Shown here piece by piece: positions 22,069 through 31,960 of a stretch of DNA of 64,000 bases. Source of the stretch: Manis javanica. Taxonomy: Eukaryota; Chordata; Mammalia; Pholidota; Manidae. Positions within the stretch are counted from its first letter, which is position 1. Each line of letters starts with the position of its first letter. Below the pieces are notes generated by a model. The model was not told the DNA's origin. It made no database searches and saw only the letters and a list, made by a program, of their open reading frames with translations. The stretch lies in NCBI RefSeq assembly GCF_040802235.1, contig NC_133158.1, forward strand, positions 87,840,501-87,904,500, written 5' to 3'. The position numbers and the translations under genes are program-made.

Positions 22069-22073
22069 CTGTT
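22069..22073. repeat. Right target site duplication CTGTT
   Basis: CTGTT directly after the extra LTR matches 15778-15782 exactly. Together they bracket LTR-internal-LTR-LTR as a single unit. A chance match of five bases is about 1 in 1000. Confidence 0.65.
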
Positions 22074-23110
22074 CCAGTGGATTTGAGCTCTAGCATTTCT
22101 TTCTGGTTCTTTGCTTAGGATTTCCATCTCTGCTTACACTCTCCATCTGTTCTTGCTCACTGTCCACTTTACCTGTTAGAACCCTTAGCATATTCATCAC
22201 AGTTGTTTTAAATTCCTGGTCTGATAACTCCAACATCCCTTCCATGTCTGGCTGATGCTGGCTTCATCTCTTCAGATTGTGTTTCTTGCCTTGGTCAGTC
22301 TTGTGATTTTTTCTTGGTGGCTGGCCACAATGAATCAGGTAAAGGAACTGCTATAAATAGGCCTTTAGTGACATGGTAATTCTACAGTCCTATGATTAGG
22401 TCTCAAATGTCAACTGAGCTTGTGCTTCTAGACTATACACGTCCCAAGCATTTCTCTTTTTTTCTCTCCACTAAGATGGGCAAAGAAAGCTACAGTGGGC
22501 TGGAGGTAGGTTTTTCCCTCTTCCACCTGAGAAGCTAGTGCCAGCTGGAGTTGGTCTATCCTTTCCCTAGGTCATTAGCCTCTGATCATGCCCAGCAGGT
22601 GAAACTCTAGCTAACTACTTTCCCTTGAGGGCAGGCCAAGTCAAGAAATAGATTGCTCTGGCATTATTCAAATGGTTCCTTTTCTCTAGCTCCTGCCAGA
22701 AACCCAAGGTGATTTTTTTATGAGATTTACTGTGGGAACCTGGTCAAACTCCTGGAGGTAAATCTCACTACATTGAGGTGGAGGAGGCCTGCATTACTTG
22801 GTCCCCCTGCAGTTTTTAAACCTCAGGCTAGTCCACACAAGTCTCTGGCAATTTGTCAAAGAAGTTCAGGTCTTCCTCTCCAGTATGGGTTGCCCCAGAG
22901 TGATTTCTGCTCATGGGTTCTGCTCCAGGTAAGCCGTGACTCCCTGTAGTTGTCTGTCTCTCTGATACTAGGGACAGTTGGCCTGTGGTTTGTCCTTTCT
23001 GTTATTGGTCCAAGAATTGTTCGCTCTTTAGTCTGCTCAGCTTTTTATTACTGTTAAGATGGATCGGTGACTTTCAAGCTCCTTACGTGTGCAACTGGAA
23101 AGCTAGGAAT
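22074..23110 (-). mobile_element. L1 5' UTR region, antisense
   Basis: Antisense L1M 5' region: ctccatctgttcttgctcac, ttttaaattcctggtctgataac, caacatcccttccatgtctgg, aaggaactgctataaatagg, and near the 5' end aagatggatcggtgactttcaagctc. The retained 5' UTR shows that this copy reached or nearly reached full length on the 5' side. The left end is where the ERV composite integrated. Confidence 0.8.
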
Positions 23111-23179
23111 GAGCAGTATCTAGTTAAATTGAACAACAGAAAAACACTGTGTGTCTCTGATGACTCTTCAATTTAACTT

Positions 23180-23545
23180 ATAGATTTACATCCTAGAGAA
23201 ACCTGTCCTAATGTATACAAACATACATGCACAAAGCCATTCACTGTAGTATTGTTTGAAGTTCAAAAATGTGAAAATAAATGGTCATCAACAGGAAAAT
23301 GGATATAATTTGTGCACACTTTGAATACTTAGCACATGAGTTAAACATAAATAAACTGGCTGTTCATGTATCAACCTGTCTGTACCTCAAGAAAATAAGT
23401 GAATAAGTCAACCTGCAGAAGTATTTCATGTAGCTTTTCAACAAAATATAAACAATTCTTTGTGTTTATAGAAATAATTGTATTTAGACAAAATATAAAT
23501 GCAGGGATTTTAAAGTGTTATTTTAAATGATGACAGTCTACCTAC
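23180..23545 (+). mobile_element. Old L1 3'-end fragment
   Basis: The order acatcctagagaaacctgtcc, cattcactgtagtattgtttg, aaataaatggtcatcaacagg, aaaatggatataatttgtgc matches the late ORF2/3' UTR stretch of L1M elements on the plus strand. It is strongly decayed. Confidence 0.65.
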
Positions 23546-23929
23546 CCCTTATCCGTGGAGAGATGGAATTAAAATCTTACTGGGGAAAACATACTTAAAG
23601 TTTATTTATAAGATTTTATTTTTAAGGAAAATTACATAAAGTCAAAATTGAAAGAACTAATCACTTTTAGTTATGAAGGATAGATATCCAAGATTTTAAA
23701 AATGGTTTCTACTGTACTTTTTAAAATAAAAATTGAAACATTTTATAAGTTAATATGACCTCATTATAGAAAATTTAAAGTTTGATAAGCCACAATGTTT
23801 GACTTTTGTCAGGTCTTCATAAATACTGGTTGAAATAAATTATATAGATATCATCCCAAACATATAATATTGTGTTCTGCATTTTTTACCACTTAATTCT
23901 ATATTATGAAATGTATGAAGAGTGGATTT
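23546..23929. other. AT-rich unassigned sequence
   Basis: I see no repeat or gene that I can support. Confidence 0.4.
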
Positions 23930-24125
23930 ATGGAGTTAGATTACTGTCATTTAAACACATGGATGGGTAATTTATTTAACTGCTTTTTTGCCTCAGTTTC
24001 CTAAAAAGTATGAACAAGCTAGTGAAGTTGTGTAAAGATTAAATGAAATGATGCACGTAAAGTACTTGGAAAAGTATCCCGAACACAGGAAGTTTTTCAT
24101 ATCTGTTAGACTGTGTTATTATTTC
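23930..24125 (+). mobile_element. MIR SINE
   Basis: The core tttatttaactgcttttttgcctcagtttcc and the downstream gtaaagattaaatgaaatgatgcacgtaaagtacttgg follow MIR in order and orientation. Confidence 0.75.
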
Positions 24126-24863
24126 TCAGGTCATTTAAAAGTCTTTCAGCATATCATACAAATGGCTGTATAATATTCTGATTTAATATTATCATAGACG
24201 ATACTTCATATGTTACCACAGATTTTCCGATCCTAAGTTAATAGCTTTAAAATATGTTACAATTAAGTATATGTTTGTGTCATTTTACTTCCAAGGTGGG
24301 TTATAGGTAGTAGTAATTTTTGAATGATTAATATTTGAGAATATTTTTCTATTGCTCATAAAGAAAGCTATTGGATCAAAACATTTTTCTCAAATCTCAA
24401 AAAATATTGTGCCATTTTCCTTTGGTAATTACTGAGAAATTAAATGAAAATTAAAATGAGTCTCATTTTTGTTCTATTACATATGATTTGTCTAATTGAA
24501 TATAAGACTTGGTTATGTATTACTAATTCAAATTTTTTGCCTTGTTTTGTGTCTGAGTGTGATGAATTTTTATTGATATTTTACTGACATTTATTAATAT
24601 TTATTGACATTTATCTTCATTATTGATGAAGACTTTATACCAGTCTTTTTCTTTCCCTTTCTTCTTATTTTTTAAAATTTTAATTCAGTTATTTTGTTCT
24701 TTTTTTCCCTTAGGGATTTTTTTCCCCCACTGTGGGATTCCTAATACATTGTATACTCATAATTACTTCTTTTATAGTAATTTTCCTTGTGGACTAGAAG
24801 CTCCATGAGATCAGAACCCTTTCCCATTATTAATTCCAATGCTGAATACTGTTTGGAACAAAC
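24126..24863. other. AT-rich unassigned sequence
   Basis: No repeat family or gene can be supported. The ORF at 24623-24808 is T-rich (poly-Phe/Leu) and not gene-like. Confidence 0.4.
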
Positions 24864-24901
<38 letters not shown>

Positions 24902-24902
24902 T
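24864..24902 (+). repeat. (AT)n(GA)n compound microsatellite
   Basis: About eight AT units (24864-24880) are followed directly by eleven GA units (24881-24902) with no interruption. The perfect array suggests it is likely polymorphic. Confidence 0.95.
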
Positions 24903-24985
24903 ACTGTCTAGAAGCCTGCCTGCCTTTCCTCTAAATCTTCCTTATATTCTTCCTTTCCTTTATTCCATTGAATGCTTATTTGACA

Positions 24986-25240
24986 GTCTCTGCCACGGAA
25001 TGAATGACTGTGTCCTTCCTCCCACTGAGTTTGAAAATTGAGGTCCTAACTCCCAGTGTGATGGCATTAGGAAGTGTCATGAGGGTGGAGACTTCACACA
25101 TGCGATTAGTGCCCTTATAGGAAGAGACACTGTGGAGGTGATCCCCCTTCTCCAGTATGTGAAGCTGTAACAGGAAGGTGTCTGTCTGCAAACCAGGAGG
25201 CAAGTTCTTATCAGGAAGTGAATCTTGATCTTAAATTTCT
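24986..25240 (+). mobile_element. MLT1A-like LTR, 5' part
   Basis: The order gaatgaatgactgtgtcc, gtgatggcattagg, catgagggtggag, gattagtgcccttatagg, aaccaggagg, gaatcttgatctt matches MLT1A. The LTR breaks off at about 25240 and resumes at 25570, interrupted by another element. Confidence 0.8.
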
Positions 25241-25569
25241 TGGAAGTTCTTTATATTGGGATCTCAGGGTAAATCCAGGGGGAAAATCCTGGGGCAAAAT
25301 ACCGTTGAAACCAAAATCAGTCAGAGGGAGAAATAAAGTGGGAGATACCTGTTTATTTCTTACAAGCAGTCCATTTATGCTCTCCAGTGTCTCTTGCAAC
25401 CCAGCTGCAGAAGAAGAGACCCCACCCAACCTCTCTGGTCAAGATATGACCTCCTTGCCCTTATAATTAACTATTGATAAGGAGATGGAATACTTCTCTC
25501 CACCCCATGGAAATACCTACCGATATGGAGATGTGCCAAGAGTAGGAGAGATATTCTGGAAATATTGCA
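25241..25569. mobile_element. Unclassified LTR-like insert inside MLT1
   Basis: This 329-bp unit begins TGGAAG and ends TTGCA, so it has TG...CA termini, and it interrupts a MLT1 LTR precisely. It contains agaaataaagtgggag on the plus strand and an AATAAA on the minus strand (near 25352), so orientation is undecided. It also contains ataaggagatgg and gatatggagatgtg motifs. I do not recognise the family. The two ORFs covering it on opposite strands are chance. Confidence 0.6.
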
Positions 25570-25672
25570 ATTTTGCCCACACTCAGCCTGCAAAATTATG
25601 AGAAAAAAATTCTGTTCTTAAAGCCACCTGGTATGGCACTTTTGTTATGGCACCCTGAATATACTAAAACAG
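25570..25672 (+). mobile_element. MLT1A-like LTR, 3' part
   Basis: The LTR resumes with cacactcagcctgcaaaattatgag, then aaagccacctgg, ttttgttatggcaccctgaa and tactaaaaca, the standard MLT1 3' end. Confidence 0.8.
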
Positions 25673-26034
25673 ACTTCATTTCAACATTTTATTTGTACTA
25701 TATTAATGTGCTTGGCCATGTATTCTTACACCATTCTGAATTCACTTTATTTCAGTGGACTTAATGAAAAAATACCATTCACGTACGGTATATAATTAGC
25801 TCATCTATTGTATGCAGTGAATCTATGTCAATCAACAGTTTTTCAATGACCTGTTTCAAAAAGTAAAGCACTCCTTGTTCTTACTAAACAAAATTAAAGC
25901 TATTTCCAGGCATGTATTCATCTTCAGTCCAACTACAAACCTGTATTAATGGATGTTGTCATCATACCTTCTTTTGATTGTTCATTCACAATTTCCTTTA
26001 GTTTTTTAAACATACTTAACAGTAGTGGTGGCCT
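25673..26034. other. Unassigned sequence
   Basis: I see no repeat or gene that I can support. Confidence 0.4.
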
Positions 26035-26173
26035 AGAAGTCTTTGTCTTTGAAATGTAGCATCTGTGTGCTTTCACAGACAGTTTCTATGCCTGCTTTTC
26101 CCCTATATATTTACTTCCCTATTTCTTTGTATGTCTTGTGATTTTTTGTTGGAAACTGGACCTTTTAGATAAT
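26035..26173 (-). mobile_element. L1 5' region, antisense, left of Tigger
   Basis: The stretch cacagacagtttctatgcctgc, atttctttgtatgtcttgtg, tgttggaaactggacctttt is a common antisense block of L1M 5' regions. It appears to be one element with 26900-27905, split by a Tigger MITE. Confidence 0.6.
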
Positions 26174-26793
26174 ATGGTTGATCCTCATTATTCACAGATT
26201 TCTCATTTGTGGATTTATCTTATCACTAAAATTTATTGTAATCCCCAAGTTAATACTCACTGTGCTTTTGTGGACTTTCGTAGATTTGCATAGAGTTGTG
26301 AAAAATCTGAGTCACACGATGTGCATGTTTCCACTTGAGGTCAAACAAGGTGATGCTCTCCCTTTGCTATTTCCACTCTCATTAACAAGTGTCCTCTTCA
26401 GGATCTGCATAGAGCCACACTATTATGACTTATGATGGTCATTTTGCTGTTTAAAATGGACCTAACCACAGTGTTGAAGTGCAAAGAGGCTGTGATGTGC
26501 CTTAAGGAGAAAATATGTGATAGGTAGCTTTATTCAGGACTGAGTTTTAGTGCTCTTGGCTATGAGTTCAGTGTTCATGAATCAACAATGTATATTAAAT
26601 AAGTGTCTTCAATAAAAACACAAATGCAATAAGGTTTGAATCAATCCATTGATAAAAATGTTGTGACCAGAGGTGGAAATTGCAGGAATTTACCCTTGTT
26701 TCCCCCTAGGAGAAAATTCTTCAGTATTCACTAATTTTGTGTTTGCAGTGAGTTTACAAGACATAACTATTATGAGCCCTGATAATCAACTGA
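26174..26793 (+). mobile_element. Tigger-type DNA transposon, internally deleted
   Basis: Terminal inverted repeats are readable: GGTTGATCCTCATTATTCAC at the left and, on the minus strand, TCAGTTGATTATCAGGGC at the right. Between them the 5' UTR and the first codons of a pogo-like transposase remain: aaaatggacctaaccac, gaggctgtgatgtgcctta, gagttcagtgttcatgaatc. This 5' part is followed by the 3' end; the transposase catalytic core is missing. TA-rich bases flank both ends, as for Tc1/mariner insertions. Confidence 0.82.
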
Positions 26794-26899
26794 ATAACAT
26801 AGCAACCCTGTGTTCTGATCCCCCCCTTCTCCATCTGCGGAACTTGGGTCACATCTCTTTTCCTGACTGCCTCTCCCCTGACCTACCTGCTATAAAACC

Positions 26900-27905
26900 C
26901 CACTAATTGTTCACTGATGGTTCTATTGTTTTCAAGAGCACCTTTAGGCATAAACTGATTCACAGACAGATCAGGCTTTGAAAGGATAGTTCCTGAGTTG
27001 GTGGTTCAGCTTTGTTAGGACCCAAAGAAGGTTCTTAACTGTATCTTGCCTTGTTTTTTTTCTCCCTGCAGGCTAGTAGACCTACAGTTTATTTCTAATG
27101 AGTTTATCAATCTCCTTCCAACTGCCTTTCACCACCACTTTCACTATTTTTGAAAGTGCCTTTAGGCTTGATATTCTCCATCTACTGTTGTAGATTAAGT
27201 CCACTTTCTTTGGAGAGGGATTGAAATTCTCTTCCAGTCTGCTTTTCTCTTGGGAAAAATCTTATGAGCCATTGACTTGGTGCTGGGAGTGAGGACCACT
27301 GCTCACTCTAACATTCACCCCTCCTCTAAGGAGCTGAGCGCTTGGTGGGTGGGTGGGCAGCAGCCTCAGGGCTGCTCAGCTGGCCTCTTTTGGTGTGTTG
27401 CCCCAACCCCACAAGCCAGGGCAAAGGCAGTTAGGATCCCACTATTCTCAGCAGTATTTTTTTCCCAAGTTAGAGATTCCATCCTACAAGGGAGCTGAGA
27501 AGATGAAGGAGCCGCGTCCCTCAGCCACATTGGCATTCAGTAACAGAGAGCTGGGACTATTTGAGAAATGCTGATACCCTGCACATCTCAGAAAGATTCC
27601 TCTCTGATGGGAGCTGGGAGGAGAGCCTCTGGGCCCTGTGACCTTTGCTGTATGAGCTGGAGGGCAGTTTCTGTCTCACTGCACTGAGAGGCTGGAGGGA
27701 GGGTATGGGACTTGCTTGAAATAACACAGACTTTTGTAGATCTTACCAAGTTTCATTTCTTGAATAAATGTTTTCATTTGTTGTATACCATTAGGGCTAT
27801 TTACAGAGAGTTTAAATTGTAAGTTTCTTAAAAATAATTTCCACTAGTTTACCTGGAGTGGGTGTCCTCAGAGTGCCTCACACCGTCTTGCTAGAAGTAG
27901 AACAA
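26900..27905 (-). mobile_element. L1 5' UTR, antisense, with preserved 5' end
   Basis: Antisense L1M 5' UTR: gttaggacccaaagaaggttcttaac, cagtctgcttttctcttggg, gtgctgggagtgagg. It ends near 27905 at tcacaccgtcttgctagaagt, which corresponds to the start of L1M transcripts. The GC content rises here, as in L1 promoters. The ORFs at 27277-27498 and 27353-27574 are non-coding shadows of this UTR. Confidence 0.75.
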
Positions 27906-28037
27906 ATGCGTCATTTAGGTTCTGTAATATATTTAACAGTAATATACAATTGTATGCAATAAATCAAAGTCTATTTTCAATTTTTCTGTTTGTGCTATTT
28001 GAGAAATGATAGTGTGGTCACATGTCACATGACGTCT

Positions 28038-28599
28038 TGATGCTAGGGTTCTTGTTCCCGAAGCCAAAGAATGAGCTTCACAAACACTCAAGGTAGGAAA
28101 GCAAGGTACAGGCTTTTATTTCAAGATACAGTGAGAGGAAAGAGCTCCTGGCTCATGCCAGGAGGGGACAAGAGAGCCCGGGGTGGTGCGTTGTCTAGGG
28201 GATTTATAGGCAGTTGAGGATTTGGGGGAATTGAAGGCTTAGGGTGTGGACTTGTACCACCTGCCCTGCCCTCAAGGTGGGCTGGGTTGTTGTCTGTTTG
28301 CTAGGGCTGTTTACAGTGAAGTCATGGATTATGCTGAGATACCCTTGCGGAACACTCAACCATTCCAGGCCAAGTTGCTCCTGCCTTTTGACCTTTAACT
28401 GATCTCACTGAAGATGTCTATATTCTTAGTCTAGTACCTTTACCCTAGAGAATTAGTGTGACCTTGACTTTGCATAATACTCAATACAGAGTTTCAATAG
28501 GGACTTTACATTATTACATTGCTTTGACTGTAAATACCTTGCCTTGCTTTTTCTGGAGGCCCTCACCCAACTCTGTCTAAGCCCATGGTCCCTGTGTCA
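28038..28599 (-). mobile_element. Solo LTR, ERV1-like family A
   Basis: On the minus strand this LTR runs from TGACACAGGGACCATGG (start at 28599) to about 28038, ~562 bp. A polyadenylation signal AATAAAAGCC lies on the minus strand at about 28110-28119, followed by the R/U5 part containing gtttgtgaagctcattc. It is a longer relative of 49293-49736. Flanks are GTCT and ATCT, compatible with a 4-bp target duplication with one change. No internal genes remain. Confidence 0.82.
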
Positions 28600-28726
28600 A
28601 TCTTAATAAGCAACTTTATGGTAAAGATTAATTTCTTAATAAACTATTTAAACTAATGTATGCAAGTTACTAATGACTGCTGCCTGTAATTATTATCAGT
28701 GCTGTAAATTCTAAGTGTATTAATTT

Positions 28727-29112
28727 TGCTGGGTACCATGGACCAGGTTGCCTCAACATCAGACATTTATTTTCTCGCAGTTCTGGAGGCTCCAAGTCCA
28801 AAGTCAAGGTGTTGTCAGGCTTGGTTCCTCCTGAGGGCTATAAGAAAAGGACTTGCCACCAGCTTCTCTCCTTGGTTCACAGATGTTGTCTTCTCTCTGT
28901 GTCTTTGCATCATTCCCTTTGTTCATGTTTCTGTTCAAATTTCCTCTTCTTATAAGGACACCAATTATATTGGATTATGGCCCACCTTTACAATCCCATT
29001 TCAATGCAATTATCTCTTTAAAGACCTTATCTCTAAACAAGGTTACTTTTTGAGGTATGAAGTGTTAGGACTTCATATGAATTTTCAGGGGATATAATTC
29101 AGCACATAACAC
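28727..29112 (-). mobile_element. MLT1C/D-like MaLR LTR
   Basis: Antisense MLT1: tttattttctcgcagttctgg, aagtccaaagtcaaggtg, aaatttcctcttcttataagg, acaccaattatattggattatgg, tctttaaagaccttatctc, cagcacataaca. The left end (3' of the LTR) is slightly altered. The overlapping plus-strand ORFs at 28726-29097 and 28853-29053 are shadows. Confidence 0.88.
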
Positions 29113-30216
29113 TAGGTAGCATAGGTTATGTTCAGCTGCTACTTAGCTTACTTTAAAATATTTTTTAAAAGCACATTGGAAATGAATCTTAGGAAAATAT
29201 AAAAATATCAGGTAGCTCAATGTATTAGAACCAAACTAGCAATAAAACTATGTTAAGATTGCTAATAAAGCTTAAAAATCTCATTGTCTCCTTGCATTAA
29301 AAAGCACTAATTGACTTACAGTTTAGCGAAACACTTGAAAAAACATAATATTAAAATGTATTAACTATTTATTAAATCTACAAATTTTGCAACACAGATC
29401 AAAAGGAAAGTCCTAAAACAATCAGAAATTATGTTATTTAGTTTTTAAATAACAGGTTAAATTTTTGATACATAAGTAAATAAATATCTTCCAAATTGGA
29501 ATTTCAGTATGTAATAAGCAGCTGTAATATGATAACATATGGTCTAAGACCTCTTAGGTAATAAGACAGTAAATGTGTGTCATAAATTTAAATATTGATA
29601 GTCTTCAAGATAGGTATTAATGATGATTTCCCCTTTGTTTGCCTTGTGTTATTCAGTATTTCAATGAAGATTAAAACTTCACTTGTCTCTATTACTTGAA
29701 TGTATTTACAAATATCCAGAAAGTATATATATTTCTTTACTAAAAATCTAATCAATATTATTTTTGAATGATAAACTGTGTAACTGTATATTTGGTATGT
29801 TTTTTTCCAACATATCAAGTAATACTTGCAAAAATTGTCTAAAACTATTACAAAAAATACTACAGTGATCATGCAAGCCAATTATAACACACTTTGTGAT
29901 TGAACTTATAAATTATACTTTATTAAAGAAATGAAATGAGCAACTGAACCCCATTATCAACTGCTACATTATTGATTTTCTGTCATCCTTTATTAGGATG
30001 GACTTTTAGCCTTCCTTTTCATTTATTTGTACCTCTTCCAAATTCTTTAGACCAAAAATAAGTCTACCAACTTTAGTTGACTCAGTCACTATAATGAAAT
30101 TTGTATTATAGCAGGATCCTCATATGTTATCACTATGGTAGGAAGCCAAGGAGACAAAGTTTCTGTTGAGGCTTCAGGAATGTAGAGGAATCACAAGATG
30201 CTTGGGTGCTTGAGAC
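29113..30216. other. AT-rich unassigned sequence
   Basis: I see no recognisable repeat or gene. The minus-strand ORF 29588-29881 (97 codons) is Ile/Tyr/Phe-rich, typical of AT-rich chance ORFs. Confidence 0.4.
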
Positions 30217-30580
30217 TGAAACAATGTAACAATGTATCACCCCCACCGTGATGGTGGTATGGAACATCTTGTTGATTATAGTCAAGGAAGCCCATTAGTT
30301 TATAATATGGTATCCCTGTAACCTTTACAGTGATAGATTAAAATATAACTAGCATATTGAATACACCTATAGTGACCTAATAACGCCCACTGCAACGGTT
30401 CCTGGGTGCTGACTCCCCCACAACCTTGTAGCGAATGTATAAAAGGCACGGCCCTGCTGTGCTCGGGGCTCAGCCTGTGGATAGGAATCCGCTGAGCCAG
30501 GGCCGGCACTAATGAACACGGCTTCTCGTGAAACGTCTCAGCGACCAGACTTCTTGTTTGTAGTTCCTGCGGTTCCTGCA
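30217..30580 (+). mobile_element. Candidate solo LTR, CpG-containing
   Basis: The block has LTR architecture. It starts tgaaacaatgtaac and has a TATA box TATAAAA at 30438-30444. A GC-rich leader follows (cggggctcagcctgtgg, gctgagccagggccggcac), then a degenerate poly-A signal region (actaatgaacacggcttctcg) and an ending near ggttcctgca. It holds the densest CpG of its neighbourhood. I cannot name the family and the outer limits are approximate. The minus-strand 119-codon ORF (30300-30659) spans it and has no recognisable protein. Confidence 0.6.
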
Positions 30581-31519
30581 ATATCACCAACATAGCTAAC
30601 TTAAAATTAGCCAGCAATTGACTTGTATTGATTGTGGTCACCATTTTTATAGGACACAATTAGGGGTGAAAGCTGAGTATGAAGAGGGTCTTTGTCGTCC
30701 CTTTCCCAAATCATATTCAAAAGAATTATTTCTTTGCTCTTCTCCTCTTTCTCCTTTGTGGGTCCTCAAGAAACTACTGTCTACTTAGTGAGCTGATTCC
30801 CAGTTCGTTAATGGTTTAGACACAATTGGAAAACCCATATAGCTTCCCCTAGCCTATAAAGAGTCCACTTAATCTACAACTTTCAGGATTTCTCTAAGAT
30901 TAAAATTATAATTTAGTGATCTAAAGCCACTCCAAAGATATCCTAAAGTTGTATTTTTTTGTTTATTTCTAACTTTGACAGATTACTTAATATTTTTTTA
31001 AGTGTTTTAATTCCCTTTTGGCCTTTGTCAGTAGTGATAAGGATCCTTTGGTTATAGAGTTAGGTATTTCTTTCATGATGATGTCTTCATTAACCAGCGT
31101 AGCAGTTTCCTGTATCCTAGCTTCTTTAAATTAAGCATAGATTACATGGTTTTTATATGGTAGGCAGGATGTGTTAGTCCTCAAAAGCCTCATTTGCTTT
31201 ATTATTTTAGGTGATGCGGTGGCTATGCTGTCTCAGGAGAGACCACTGATCTCAAGCAAGCACCAGGAAGTGAATGACTGCACTGATGCAAACCCCTCTC
31301 AGTGCCTGCAAGACCCACTAACTTGAATGTTCTGCTAAAGATTTGATCATATCATCTGTAAGTACTTTTCAATTCATTAAAATGTAACCAATGGAAAAAT
31401 TATTTAAATTATCATTTGATATTATTTGAAACTTTAAGAAATCTTGGCTGATGTGTCTACTGTAGTTTATAGTAACAAGGATTTATACAGACTGGACTTC
31501 AATTTATACAGACTGTCTA
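30581..31519. other. Unassigned sequence
   Basis: No gene or repeat family can be supported. A stretch near 31220-31330 (gagagaccactgatctcaagc, gtgcctgcaagacccac) is less AT-rich but has no recognisable origin. Confidence 0.4.
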
Positions 31520-31640
31520 TGGCACTTATCGTGTGACCGTGGAAAACTATTTAACCTCTCTAGCTTCAGGTTCCCAGTGATAAAATGGTAATAATTACAT
31601 CCACTAGATTGAAGAACGTATCAAGAGATGCTGAGTGGGT
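31520..31640 (+). mobile_element. MIR SINE fragment
   Basis: The block tcgtgtgaccgtggaaaactatttaacctctctagcttcaggttcc and then gataaaatggtaataatta is the MIR core in plus orientation. Confidence 0.8.
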
Positions 31641-31749
31641 GGGAGGCAGAAAGAGAGGACTTCCTGTATTTCTGACAATGCCCTGATTCTGCTTTCCTTC
31701 TTGAGGACCTGCTGCTTATGTTCCCTTTGATTTTTAGAAATGCCTTAAC

Positions 31750-31960
31750 AACAATGATAGTAACTGATTATAAACAGTCACATGGTCCTAAACATATAAG
31801 CTATGTCCTAAATATGTTATTTAATAGTCACAATAACCTCATGGAATAGGTGATAAGATGATCACCATCCTACAGATGAAGAACTTGGAGCACAGAGTTG
31901 TTAAATAACTTGTCTGAAGTCATGTGGAAAGTAAACGGCAGAGTTGAGACTATTAACAAC
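31750..31960 (+). mobile_element. MIR SINE
   Basis: The second half of MIR is clear: caataacctcatggaatagg, catcctacagatgaagaac, ttaaataacttgtctgaag, aaacggcagagttgag. Confidence 0.8.

Noticed and set aside
27277..27574. Two overlapping 73-codon ORFs in a GC-richer patch
   Set aside because: The patch matches an L1 5' UTR in antisense, which explains both the composition and the open frames.
30300..30659. 119-codon minus-strand ORF
   Set aside because: It covers the candidate LTR with a plus-strand TATA box and has no recognisable domain.
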